From positions 1 to 64,000 of the forward strand of contig CAAGLL010000007.1 in NCBI GenBank assembly GCA_900770725.1: DNA of 64,000 bases, in the 5' to 3' direction. The notes beneath the pieces were generated by a model. It did not search any database. It had not been told where the DNA came from and worked only from the letters and a program-made list of their open reading frames with translations. Source of the DNA: an uncultured Succinivibrio sp. (lineage in GTDB: Bacteria > Pseudomonadota > Gammaproteobacteria > Enterobacterales > Succinivibrionaceae). Positions 26,599 through 33,921 of this stretch are shown here, piece after piece. The first letter of the stretch is position 1. Every line of letters begins with the position of its first letter. Both the position numbers and the translations under genes were made by a program.

Positions 26599-27060
26599 CT
26601 AGATCATGAGCGCGCCGCCAAGGCCTGCGAGGCTGTCGTTTCCCTGCAGGTAACCGGCGTCATCCTCCGAGCGGGATACCTTCTCCTTCCAGGCTATGCA
26701 CTCCTCCAGGAAGGCGTTCACCTTCTTTTCAAGATCCAGCTCGTCGATGAAGCTGTCGTCATGGCGCTTCCACAGCACCAGGCTGTCGTCAGCGCTGTTT
26801 ATGGCGAACGCCGCGCCCCCGGTCTGGGCGCCCAGAAGCGCTGCCTTAAGCAGGGCGCGCGCCTGTTCAAGATCGGCTGCAAGCTCCGACGCCTTGCCAA
26901 GGTCGCAGCTGAAGAGGACGCTCTTGTCCTCGTCGTCTGCCGTGAAGAGCACCTCGATGCTCTCGTCAAAGAGCAGGCTGCAGGAGTTCTGCTCATCAAG
27001 CCTGAGATCGCCCAAGCCGATCTTCTGCCCAAACTGTGAAATTGCCTGTGTGAATTGCAT
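26599..27060 (-). CDS. CesT/Tir-type class I type III secretion chaperone
   Basis: A 153-residue acidic protein with the pattern of class I T3SS chaperones: 'FTQAISQFGQKIGLGDLRLDEQNSCSLLFDE' (helix 1 and first strand, as in 'lLxxfgxxlGlxxLxlDexgxcxLxld'), then beta strands 'VLFTADDEDKSVLFSCDLG' and 'GGAAFAINSADDSLVLWKR', and a C-terminal helix. It should bind the N-terminus of an effector before export. No effector gene adjoins it, and it lies 6 kb from the main T3SS locus. The start at 27060 follows the family; there is no good ribosome binding site, and an upstream ATG at 27135 is possible. Confidence 0.75.
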   Translation of the reverse strand: MQFTQAISQFGQKIGLGDLRLDEQNSCSLLFDESIEVLFTADDEDKSVLFSCDLGKASELAADLEQARALLKAALLGAQTGGAAFAINSADDSLVLWKRHDDSFIDELDLEKKVNAFLEECIAWKEKVSRSEDDAGYLQGNDSLAGLGGALMI

Positions 27061-27493
27061 GTGACAAGGCGGCCTGTGCCTTGCGGCAGCGCGCGCCTCC
27101 TCCTTTTGTGATGCCAATCTGAAAAGCGGCGCCATGGTGTCATGGCATGCGCTTGAACCTTTATTGCATTGTGCGTTTCCAAAGCGGTCTCGCAGGGCAG
27201 CCTGAGCAGCTCCCGCTGCCGCGAAGGACGCTCTCGCAATCGGCCGCGAACTGCCAAAAGCCAGGCTGCGCCATCATCGAAGGCCATGGCAATGCCGTGC
27301 GCAATGGCTGTTCGCCCGATTCGTGCCGCAGCCAAGGCTGGCTTTTCCAAAGCTCTTGCCCGAGCTTGCACGCTTTGTACAAATTTACATGGATAAAAGT
27401 CAAGCAAATATAGTTTGCTTCACATTTCCGCCCAAACTTCCGGAGCTTTCCACAGGCCCGGCTTGCACCAGGCGCAGGATGAGCGCGGCTCAA
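27061..27493 (-). promoter_or_regulatory. long upstream region with a 7-bp palindrome and shared AT-rich motif
   Basis: No gene seen. A perfect inverted repeat AAGCAAA-TATAG-TTTGCTT lies at 27402-27420, and a minus-strand TTGACT is just downstream of it. The plus strand from 27396 (AAAAGTCAAGCAAATATAG) matches the AT-rich patch at 39048 near T3SS genes at 17 of 19 positions. I take this as a regulatory region of the chaperone gene, with a leader of about 300 bases, but a promoter is unproven. Confidence 0.4.
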
Positions 27494-27528
27494 AGAAAAG
27501 CCGCCGTGCTTCCGGGCGCGGCGGCTTT
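27494..27528 (-). terminator. eptA terminator
   Basis: Stem AAAGCCGCCG (27497-27506) with CGGCGGCTTT (27519-27528). On the minus strand it is followed by CTTTTCTTTG-type T-rich sequence. It lies 28 bases after the eptA stop. Confidence 0.75.
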
Positions 27529-27556
27529 GTTTGCAGCAGGCAGCTGCGTCAACGAC

Positions 27557-29314
27557 TCAGCTTCCGGAAGACTTATCGCATCCCTTCATGAGGTCGAGCG
27601 ACGGATCGTAGGTGGTGGACGAGACGCCGTTGAGGTCAAGCAGGGTGTGATAGATGTTGTCGTGCGAGGCGCTCTCAGATGCCTTCTTCAGCACACACTT
27701 GAGGTCGACTCCGGCGCGCTTCTGGAAGCCGTCGGAGAACCACATGATCATCGGCACCTTCTTCTGCACCTCCGGGGCGATGGCGTACGGCGCCCCGTGC
27801 AGGAAGAAGCCGTCGTCGCCCAGCGACTCGCCGTGGTCTGAGAAGTAGACGAGCGCGGTGTCGAGATCGGTGCGCTCCTTCAGGGCGTCGATCACGGAGG
27901 CGAGCACGCTGTCGGTGTAGTAGATGGTGTTGTCGTAGGCGTTGCGGAGCTCCGAGAGCTGGCACTGCCTGAGATCGTTCTGGCGGCATACCGGGCCCCA
28001 GTGCTGGAACGAGGGCGGGTAGCGGTCGGCGTAGGCCGGGCCGTGGCTTCCCATCATGTGCAGGTAGATGGCGGTGGGGCCCTTTGCCGCGTCAAGCTGG
28101 TCCTTGACCGCGCGCGTGAGCGCGCCGTCAGGGCAGACCCCGCCTGGGCAGACGGCCGAGGAGATCTTCTGGGGGAGGATCTTGGATAACGGCTCCTCGT
28201 CTATTCCAGCCGCGGCGTCCTTGCTCCCGGCCTGGTTGTCGATCCAGATGGATTTCACGCCGGCGCGCGAGAGGAGCGAGGGCAGCTGCTCCATCGCGCG
28301 GGCCGCCTTCTTGTCATAGTCGGAGCGCGGCTTGGCGCTGAAGATGCAGGGCACCGACTCGGCAGTCGAGGTGCCGCAGGAGGTCACGTCCGTGAAGTTG
28401 ATGACGTTGCGGGTGCGCAGCTCCGGGGTGGTGTCGCGGGTGTAGCCCGAAAGCCCCCAGTTCTTGGCGCGGGCGGTCTCGCCCACGACCGTCACGATCA
28501 CCACCGGCTTTCCCTGCTTGCGCGAGGCGGCGAGCACCGGAGACTTGTCCAACGGCACGCGCTCGACCGCCCCGGACTGGGCGTCGGTCGTGAGCGCCCT
28601 CACCGCGGAGGCGGCGGCATCGGAGGGGGCGATGAAGTAGCGGGCGTCGTGGTGCTCGCGCATGTAGATGGCGATCCCCGAGAAGTCCGTGAAAAGCGAG
28701 GCTGCCGAGAGCATGGCGCAGCATATTCCAAGCAGCGCCATGCGCGCGCGGATCTTGAGGCGGGCGCGGGCCTTGATCATCCGAAAGAACAGCGGGATCT
28801 GGGGCAGCAGGATCACGAGGAAGCACAAGATGAGCTGCGGGGTCATCAGGTCCCGGGCCTCGCGCTTGTCGGTCTCAAATGCGTTCTGGATCATCTCGGG
28901 CGTCATCGCCGCGTTGTAGCGGAAGGAGAACGCGAAGGCCACGGCCGCGATGATCCCCAGCAGTGTGGTGATCGCGCCTGCAAGCGGCAGCGGCAGGAGC
29001 GCCGAGTAGAGCAGGATCAGGAACATGTGCGCGAAAACGAGGCAGCCGAGCGTGGCCAGGCCGAAGCGCAGCAGATCGGGAAGGCTCTCCGAGAGCGGGG
29101 CGAGCGACATGCTCCAGAAAGGCAGCGAGGCTGCGGTGCACCACCACAGGCAGATGAGGAAGGTCCACCACAGGAAGTGCAGCGCCCCGGGGCGGCGGTT
29201 CTCAAGGGGTCCGGCCAGGAGCGCGGCGAGGAGGCTCCTCATGCTCTGCCAGAGCTGCGACGTCGCCTTGGAAGCTGCGGGCGCCTCCTTGATTGCAATG
29301 GAGTCTGCGGTCAT
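27557..29314 (-). CDS. eptA: lipid A phosphoethanolamine transferase
   Basis: A 585-residue inner-membrane enzyme with five N-terminal membrane helices and a periplasmic sulfatase-fold domain. The nucleophile region is 'VTSCGTSTAESVPCIFS' (Thr near residue 315); metal ligands occur in 'HMMGSHGP' and 'FSDHGESLGDDG'. It transfers phosphoethanolamine from PE to lipid A, which in known homologues lowers affinity for polymyxin and host cationic peptides. The ATG at 29314 overlaps the PAP2 stop (ATGA) and has AGGAGG upstream, so a longer in-frame extension is not used. Confidence 0.93.
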   Translation of the reverse strand: MTADSIAIKEAPAASKATSQLWQSMRSLLAALLAGPLENRRPGALHFLWWTFLICLWWCTAASLPFWSMSLAPLSESLPDLLRFGLATLGCLVFAHMFLILLYSALLPLPLAGAITTLLGIIAAVAFAFSFRYNAAMTPEMIQNAFETDKREARDLMTPQLILCFLVILLPQIPLFFRMIKARARLKIRARMALLGICCAMLSAASLFTDFSGIAIYMREHHDARYFIAPSDAAASAVRALTTDAQSGAVERVPLDKSPVLAASRKQGKPVVIVTVVGETARAKNWGLSGYTRDTTPELRTRNVINFTDVTSCGTSTAESVPCIFSAKPRSDYDKKAARAMEQLPSLLSRAGVKSIWIDNQAGSKDAAAGIDEEPLSKILPQKISSAVCPGGVCPDGALTRAVKDQLDAAKGPTAIYLHMMGSHGPAYADRYPPSFQHWGPVCRQNDLRQCQLSELRNAYDNTIYYTDSVLASVIDALKERTDLDTALVYFSDHGESLGDDGFFLHGAPYAIAPEVQKKVPMIMWFSDGFQKRAGVDLKCVLKKASESASHDNIYHTLLDLNGVSSTTYDPSLDLMKGCDKSSGS

Positions 29315-30057
29315 GGGCGGGCCTCCTTGGGATTTTCCTGCGGTGCGCCAGCGGACGCGGCGCGCTTTAGAAGCGGCGACATCAGGGCAAAGCAGAGCGC
29401 GTAGTCGAGGGTCATCGAGGCTATGACGTGGGTTGGGAAGTGCGCGCCGCGGGCCATCTGGAGCACGCCGCCCAAGAGCCCCAGCAGAGTTATGAGGGCG
29501 AAGGCGCATTTGACGGCAAAAGCCTTCTTGCCGCGGAGGATTAAATAGAGGCACCAGGCGTAGGCGCTGAAGATCCCGCCGCTGTAGCCGCTGGGCCAGC
29601 AGTGGCCGCTGAAGTTGCCGTGGAGCATCTCGTTAAGCGGGGTCGAGTGCTCGGCGCTGCCGCCGTAGACTGAGAGATCCCAGGGGCAGTCCATGCCGGT
29701 GAGCTTCTTGAGCACTGAGACGAGCACGATGGAGGCGAGCATCGCCCCCAGGGCGCAGAGCGCAGCCTTGCGGGCTGAAACCGAATTGAAAGGCAGAAGG
29801 CCTTGCGGGCGCACGGCTGCGCGGATGAACCAGAGTCCTGCGAGCACTGGCGGGATCTTGCCTGCGTAGCTGTGCAGGAACTCGACTGCCGCATTGCCGC
29901 GCAGCGGGAAGCCCTTGCCGTCGAAGAAGGGGGCGGTGAGCAGATCGTCGATGCCGTGCAGCGGCACGCAGGCTAGAAAAAGCGTGGCAAGCGCGCAGAT
30001 GACTGCAGCATGCTTCATGCGCAGGTAAAAGTCTTTGATGGGGGGCGTCGTGTTCAT
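29311..30057 (-). CDS. PAP2-family phosphatase paired with eptA
   Basis: A 248-residue membrane protein of the PAP2 lipid phosphatase superfamily. Recognisable: motif 1 region 'LKKLTGMDCPWD', motif 2 region 'HCWPSGYSGG' and motif 3 'RGAHFPTHVIAS'. The motif 2 His of PSGH is Tyr here, and the Asp/Glu after the motif 3 His is not clear, so activity may differ from classical members. PAP2 genes next to eptA are common and probably act on lipid A or undecaprenyl phosphates. Operon order is PAP2 then eptA. Confidence 0.82.
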   Translation of the reverse strand: MNTTPPIKDFYLRMKHAAVICALATLFLACVPLHGIDDLLTAPFFDGKGFPLRGNAAVEFLHSYAGKIPPVLAGLWFIRAAVRPQGLLPFNSVSARKAALCALGAMLASIVLVSVLKKLTGMDCPWDLSVYGGSAEHSTPLNEMLHGNFSGHCWPSGYSGGIFSAYAWCLYLILRGKKAFAVKCAFALITLLGLLGGVLQMARGAHFPTHVIASMTLDYALCFALMSPLLKRAASAGAPQENPKEARP

Positions 30058-30209
30058 GTGCCGAAGGTTCTCCTCCGGCGCATGGTATTGGAGGCGGCGT
30101 CACGGCAAGGTCACTTGGCCGTCAAAAACGCATCAATATTGAAAAATCAATTGCCAAGGCCCAAGAAAAGCCGAGTCTGGCGCAGGAGGCGAAGGTGGCT
30201 TTGCACGGA
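30058..30209. other. short intergenic region before PAP2-eptA
   Basis: Region upstream of the PAP2 gene, convergent end of speB on the other side. An AT-rich stretch (CATCAATATTGAAAAATCAATT around 30131-30152) could hold the PAP2 promoter on the minus strand; I cannot place the hexamers with confidence. Confidence 0.3.
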
Positions 30210-30215
30210 AAATTC

Positions 30216-30236
30216 GGGGGCGGCTGCGCCGCCCCC
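30216..30236 (-). terminator. speB terminator
   Basis: Stem GGGGGCGGC (30216-30224), loop TGC, GCCGCCCCC (30228-30236), then GAATTTTCC on the minus strand. It lies nine bases after the speB stop. Confidence 0.75.
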
Positions 30237-30244
30237 TTGGGCAC

Positions 30245-31165
30245 TCAGGCCTTGCATGCCATGGCGTAGAGGATGTCGAGGGCGATGGCCGACCCTGCGA
30301 TCGCGGTTATGCCAGAGTGGTCGTAGGCCGGGCTCACTTCGACCACGTCGGCGCCGACGATGTTCAAGTCCTTGAGCGCGCGGATGATCTCAAGGGCCTT
30401 GCCCGAGCTGATCCCGCCTGGGACCGGGGTGCCGGTGCCCGGGGCGAAGGCCGGATCGAGGCAGTCGATGTCAAAGCTCAGGTACACGGGCAGCCCGGCA
30501 ACCCGCTCTTCAACGGCCCGGGCTATCTCCTGCGCGCCCTGCGCATTGGCAGAAGGGCCGTCCACGACCATGAAGCCGTCCTCCTCGTGGTATTCGGTGC
30601 GGATCCCGATCTGCGCGGAGCGCGAGGGATCGATGAGCCCTTCTTCAGGGGCGCGCGCGAACATGGTGCCGTGGTCGCATGCCGAGCCCTCCTTGTAGGT
30701 GTCAGAGTGCGCGTCGAAGTGCACGAGCGCCAGCTTGCCGTATTTTTTCGCGTAGGCGCGCAGAAGCGGCAGCGTGACGAAGTGGTCGCCGCCTAAGCTC
30801 AGCATGCGCTTGCCTGCGGCCAGGACCCTTGAGGCGTGATCCTCGAGGGCCTTGACCATGGCCGCCCCGTCGCCGCTTGGGAAGACCAGATCGCCGCAGT
30901 CGGCGATCCTGATCCTGTCCTCAAGCGCGAAGTCCCAGGGGAAGCGGCGGCGCTCCCAGGCGAACATCACGGAGGCCTCGCGGATGGCCTGCGCGCCGTA
31001 GCGGCAGCCGGGGCGGCCCGAGGTGGCCATGTCAAAGGGGATCCCGGTGATGATGACGTCGGCATCCGAGTTCTCAGGCTCGAAGCTCAAGGGGGATCTT
31101 AAAAAGCCGAACGCGTTTGCGTAGAGCGATATGTCTTCCTGGTGGCGCAGGGTCTGGTTGTACAT
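30245..31165 (-). CDS. speB: agmatinase
   Basis: A 306-residue ureohydrolase, exactly the E. coli SpeB length. The two-Mn ligand motifs are complete: 'LGGDHFVTLP', 'HFDAHSDTY' and 'SFDIDCLDPAFAPGTGTP'. It splits agmatine to putrescine and urea. The ATG at 31165 has GGAGGA five bases upstream; an ATG 18 bases earlier lacks a site. It follows speA closely in the same direction, so speA-speB form the arginine to agmatine to putrescine route. Confidence 0.95.
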   Translation of the reverse strand: MYNQTLRHQEDISLYANAFGFLRSPLSFEPENSDADVIITGIPFDMATSGRPGCRYGAQAIREASVMFAWERRRFPWDFALEDRIRIADCGDLVFPSGDGAAMVKALEDHASRVLAAGKRMLSLGGDHFVTLPLLRAYAKKYGKLALVHFDAHSDTYKEGSACDHGTMFARAPEEGLIDPSRSAQIGIRTEYHEEDGFMVVDGPSANAQGAQEIARAVEERVAGLPVYLSFDIDCLDPAFAPGTGTPVPGGISSGKALEIIRALKDLNIVGADVVEVSPAYDHSGITAIAGSAIALDILYAMACKA

Positions 31166-31185
31166 GTCTCCTCCAAATCCCATTC

Positions 31186-33105
31186 TCAGAGCTTGTGCTC
31201 GTTTACGAGGTAAGTGTAGTTGAACAGCCCCTGGCGGAACTCGTCGATGAATTGCCGCTGCGTGGCCTCGTCGAGGTTCGACTTCACCACCTGCGAGCTG
31301 AACTCGGATATGAGGGTCGTGGGGTCGAGCAGCACGTAGCGCAGCATGTCGGCGACGGTGCTGCCTTCGTCAAAGAGCGAGACGGAGACCTTGCCGCCGC
31401 TGTCAACGCGCACCTCCAGCGTCTCGGTGTCGCCGAAGAGGTTGTGCATGTTGCCCAGGATCTCCTGGTAGGCGCCCACCATGAAGAAGCCGATGAAGGG
31501 CGGCTTCTTTGGGTCGTACTCGGGGAAGGGCATGGTGGTCTCGATGTCGTCGCCGTCGACGTACTTCTTGATGGCGCCGTCGGAGTCGCAGGTGATGTCG
31601 AGGATCACCGCGCGGCGGGTAAGCGGCTTGTTCAGGCCGTCTAGCGGCAGCACCGGGAAGATCTGCCCGATGCCCCAGGCGTCAGGCAGCGACTGGAAGA
31701 GGCTGAAGTTGACGTAGAGCTTGTCGGCCATGCGCTTTTGGATCTCCTCGAGCAGCACGCGGTGCGACATGTTCGAGGTGACGTCAAGCCGCTTGCGGAT
31801 CTCGTTTAAGATGCAAAGGTAGAGCTTCTCGGCGCGGGCGCGCTGCTCGAGCGTGAACACGCCTGCGGTGTAGCCGTCGTGCACGTCCTGCAGATCGTTT
31901 TGCGAGTCGTGAAGCCACTCAAAGAGCGATCTGACATCGCCCCCGCCCTGCATCTCGTCCCAGGTGGTGTAGAGGGAGTCAAGCGGCTTGGGCAGCGCCT
32001 CGCCATCCTTTCTGGGGATGAAGCAGAAGCAGTTGCGCTCCACGCCCACGACGTCCGAGACCAGCACCGCGTGGTAGGCCGAGAGCGCGCGCCCGGACTC
32101 GGTGATGATCACCGGCTCCTTGAGCCCGTTCTCGCGGCAGGCCTGGGCTATCTCGTAGGTGACGTTGTTGGCGTACTCCTTGAGCCCGTAGTTCACCGAG
32201 CAGTCGGACTGCGTGCGCGTGCCCTCGTAGTCAACCCCCAATCCGCCGCCCACGTCGAAGTACCCAAGGTGGCACCCGAGCCTTGAGAGCTCCACGAAGA
32301 ACCTCGCGCTCTCGCGCACCCCGCGGGCGATGTCGCGGATGTTCGACATCTCAGAGCCCAGGTGGAAGTGCAGGAGCTTCAAGCAGTCGAGCAGTCCCTT
32401 TTCCTTCAGGGTGTCGACGAGCCTCAGGACCTGGCTTGCGTCGAGTCCGAACTTGGCGCACTCGCCGCCTGAGGCCTGCCACTTGCCCGAGCCCTGCGAG
32501 GCCAGGCGCGCGCGGACGCCCAGGCGCGGCTTGATCCCAAGGCGCTGCGACTCCTCAAGGGCGATGCGCAGCTCCGACATCTTCTCGATGACTAGGAATA
32601 CCTTGTGGCCCATCTTCTCGCCGTTGAGCGCCAGGCGGATGTACTCGCGGTCCTTGTAGCCGTTGCAGATGATGACGGTGCGGGTGCGCCCGGCGTGGGC
32701 GAGCACTGCGGTGAGCTCGGCCTTGGAGCCTGCCTCAAGCCCTACGGACTCTCCCGACTGCGTGAGCGAGTCGAGCACGCGGCGCGACTGGTTGACCTTG
32801 ACCGGGAAGACCAGGAAGTACTTGCCCTGGTACTGGTACTCATCGCGGGCGCGGTCGAAGGCGGCGTTGATGGCGTGCAGGCGGCTCACCAGGATCTGGG
32901 GGAAGGCCAGCAGCGCCGGCAGGCGCTGCCCGCGGCGGACGCGCTCCCTCACGAGCGCGTCGAGATCGCACAGCGCGTCAGGCTTTTCGGGATCGGGGCG
33001 CACGCAGATGTGGCCCTGATCGTTGACGGTGAAGTAGCCATTGCCCCACCAGTCGATGTTGTAGGCGTTCAAGCTCAATTCCCTCCAGCTTGTATGAAGC
33101 CCCAT
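31186..33105 (-). CDS. speA: biosynthetic arginine decarboxylase
   Basis: A 639-residue PLP-dependent fold-III decarboxylase making agmatine. The PLP lysine is Lys103 in 'FLVFPVKVNQSRRV'; 'HFHLGSEMSNIRD', 'DVGGGLGVDYEGT' and 'ITESGRALSAYHAVLVSDV' are the other cofactor and active-site segments. It aligns closely along its length with the gammaproteobacterial SpeA. The ATG at 33105 has no clear ribosome binding site; an in-frame TTG at 33072 has GGAGGG eight bases upstream and may be the true start. First gene of speA-speB. Confidence 0.95.
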   Translation of the reverse strand: MGLHTSWRELSLNAYNIDWWGNGYFTVNDQGHICVRPDPEKPDALCDLDALVRERVRRGQRLPALLAFPQILVSRLHAINAAFDRARDEYQYQGKYFLVFPVKVNQSRRVLDSLTQSGESVGLEAGSKAELTAVLAHAGRTRTVIICNGYKDREYIRLALNGEKMGHKVFLVIEKMSELRIALEESQRLGIKPRLGVRARLASQGSGKWQASGGECAKFGLDASQVLRLVDTLKEKGLLDCLKLLHFHLGSEMSNIRDIARGVRESARFFVELSRLGCHLGYFDVGGGLGVDYEGTRTQSDCSVNYGLKEYANNVTYEIAQACRENGLKEPVIITESGRALSAYHAVLVSDVVGVERNCFCFIPRKDGEALPKPLDSLYTTWDEMQGGGDVRSLFEWLHDSQNDLQDVHDGYTAGVFTLEQRARAEKLYLCILNEIRKRLDVTSNMSHRVLLEEIQKRMADKLYVNFSLFQSLPDAWGIGQIFPVLPLDGLNKPLTRRAVILDITCDSDGAIKKYVDGDDIETTMPFPEYDPKKPPFIGFFMVGAYQEILGNMHNLFGDTETLEVRVDSGGKVSVSLFDEGSTVADMLRYVLLDPTTLISEFSSQVVKSNLDEATQRQFIDEFRQGLFNYTYLVNEHKL

Positions 33106-33303
33106 GGAAAATAAAAACGCATCTTACTTGCAGGCGCTCCCATGTACAGCCTTTATTTAGCAAAGGTGGAGTTAAGCGGTGGAGATGTCAGTCAACTTGC
33201 TGAAAACACAAGTTAATTGTGTGAAATAAATCTGTGCGAGCGCCGATCAAAGCAGGTGCGCCTGCCCTGATGTTGTGCATGCTGACATGGAGAGGCAGAA
33301 CGC

Positions 33304-33357
33304 GAAAACACGATCCCAGTCATTTGGGGGGAAAACACGATCCCAGTCATCTGGGGG
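33304..33357 (+). repeat. two tandem 27-bp direct repeats upstream of the T3SS locus
   Basis: 33304-33330 and 33331-33357 are identical except for one base (T/C at the 22nd position). Each unit starts GAAAACACGATCCCAGTCAT and ends in a G-run. They end 15 bases before a TATACT -10 box, so they occupy about -28 to -81 relative to a predicted start near 33385, where an activator would bind. Confidence 0.9.
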
Positions 33358-33372
33358 AAGGCCTTTGGCAAA

Positions 33373-33378
33373 TATACT
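33373..33378 (+). promoter_or_regulatory. candidate promoter -10 of the left T3SS operon
   Basis: TATACT in an AT-rich patch (AAATATACTTGAAAA at 33370-33384). No consensus -35; the tandem repeats take its place, which suits an activator-dependent promoter. CCTTTGGCAA just before it (33362-33371) recurs at 38454-38463, upstream of another chaperone gene. Confidence 0.5.
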
Positions 33379-33396
33379 TGAAAAAGACGCACAAGC

Positions 33397-33421
33397 AGGC
33401 CCGGGGCTAGGCCCCGGGCCT
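33397..33421 (+). promoter_or_regulatory. strong hairpin in the leader of the gene at 33453
   Basis: Perfect 11-bp stem AGGCCCGGGGC / GCCCCGGGCCT with a three-base loop, 31 bases before the ATG and downstream of the predicted transcription start. No long T-run follows, so attenuation or leader stabilisation is as likely as termination. Confidence 0.55.
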
Positions 33422-33452
33422 TTGGAAAAGCCACCTGCTGGAGAGGACCTTC

Positions 33453-33887
33453 ATGTCGGATCCCCAGAACGTCGGCGCATCCGCGCCAAGCTTCCATTCA
33501 CTCCAGGATGCCGCCCCATCTGGCGCGGCGCAGCGCGCCGAGGGCGCTGGGGATGCCATCGCAGCCTCCGAGATGCGCATTGCAGATGAAAGCGGGGCGG
33601 CGCCACGCATGTCTGCACCGCCCGATCGCGCAGGCGCTGATGCGGCCGCCCAGGCATTCGACGCGGCCATGGCCTCCAACAGCCTTTGTGAGGAGATCGG
33701 AGCTGCCGTCTCCGAGCGCATGCATGGCGGCAGCGGCGCGGGGAGCGTGAGTCAGCTCATAAGCTCGCGCTGCGCGGCGCTTTATCCAGAGCAGGGAGGG
33801 GCGGAGGCCGGAGACGCCGACTGCGCCTTCCTCGATCAGGCCCAGGCCGCCTCCTGCGCCTTCGAGGCGGGGGGAGCTCCATCCTGA
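33453..33887 (+). CDS. small acidic Ala-rich protein, first of the T3SS left operon
   Basis: A 144-residue protein of unknown family with no signal peptide or membrane segment. It is rich in Ala, Ser, Gly and acidic residues, with a probably disordered first 60 residues and helical stretches after ('AAQAFDAAMASNS', 'SVSQLISSRCAALYP'). GAGAGGA precedes the ATG. It is 34 bases upstream of the 1297-aa candidate effector. It could be a secreted substrate or a small partner of the effector. I considered the inner rod SctI because of the 'FDAAM' segment, but the conserved C-terminal helix of that family is not present. Confidence 0.6.
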   Translation: MSDPQNVGASAPSFHSLQDAAPSGAAQRAEGAGDAIAASEMRIADESGAAPRMSAPPDRAGADAAAQAFDAAMASNSLCEEIGAAVSERMHGGSGAGSVSQLISSRCAALYPEQGGAEAGDADCAFLDQAQAASCAFEAGGAPS

Positions 33888-33921
33888 AAACCTCGAGGCC
33901 TCGGGCAGGCTCTTAAACCTG

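Noticed and set aside
33304..33357. CRISPR array
   Set aside because: Only two directly abutting repeats, no spacers and no cas genes.
33208..33500. Insertion sequence remnant around the 27-bp repeats
   Set aside because: No transposase fragment, terminal inverted repeats or target duplication could be seen; the promoter reading explains the position better.
33453..33887. Inner-rod protein SctI
   Set aside because: A 'FDAAM' segment is suggestive, but the conserved C-terminal amphipathic helix of YscI/MxiI is missing and the position is wrong.
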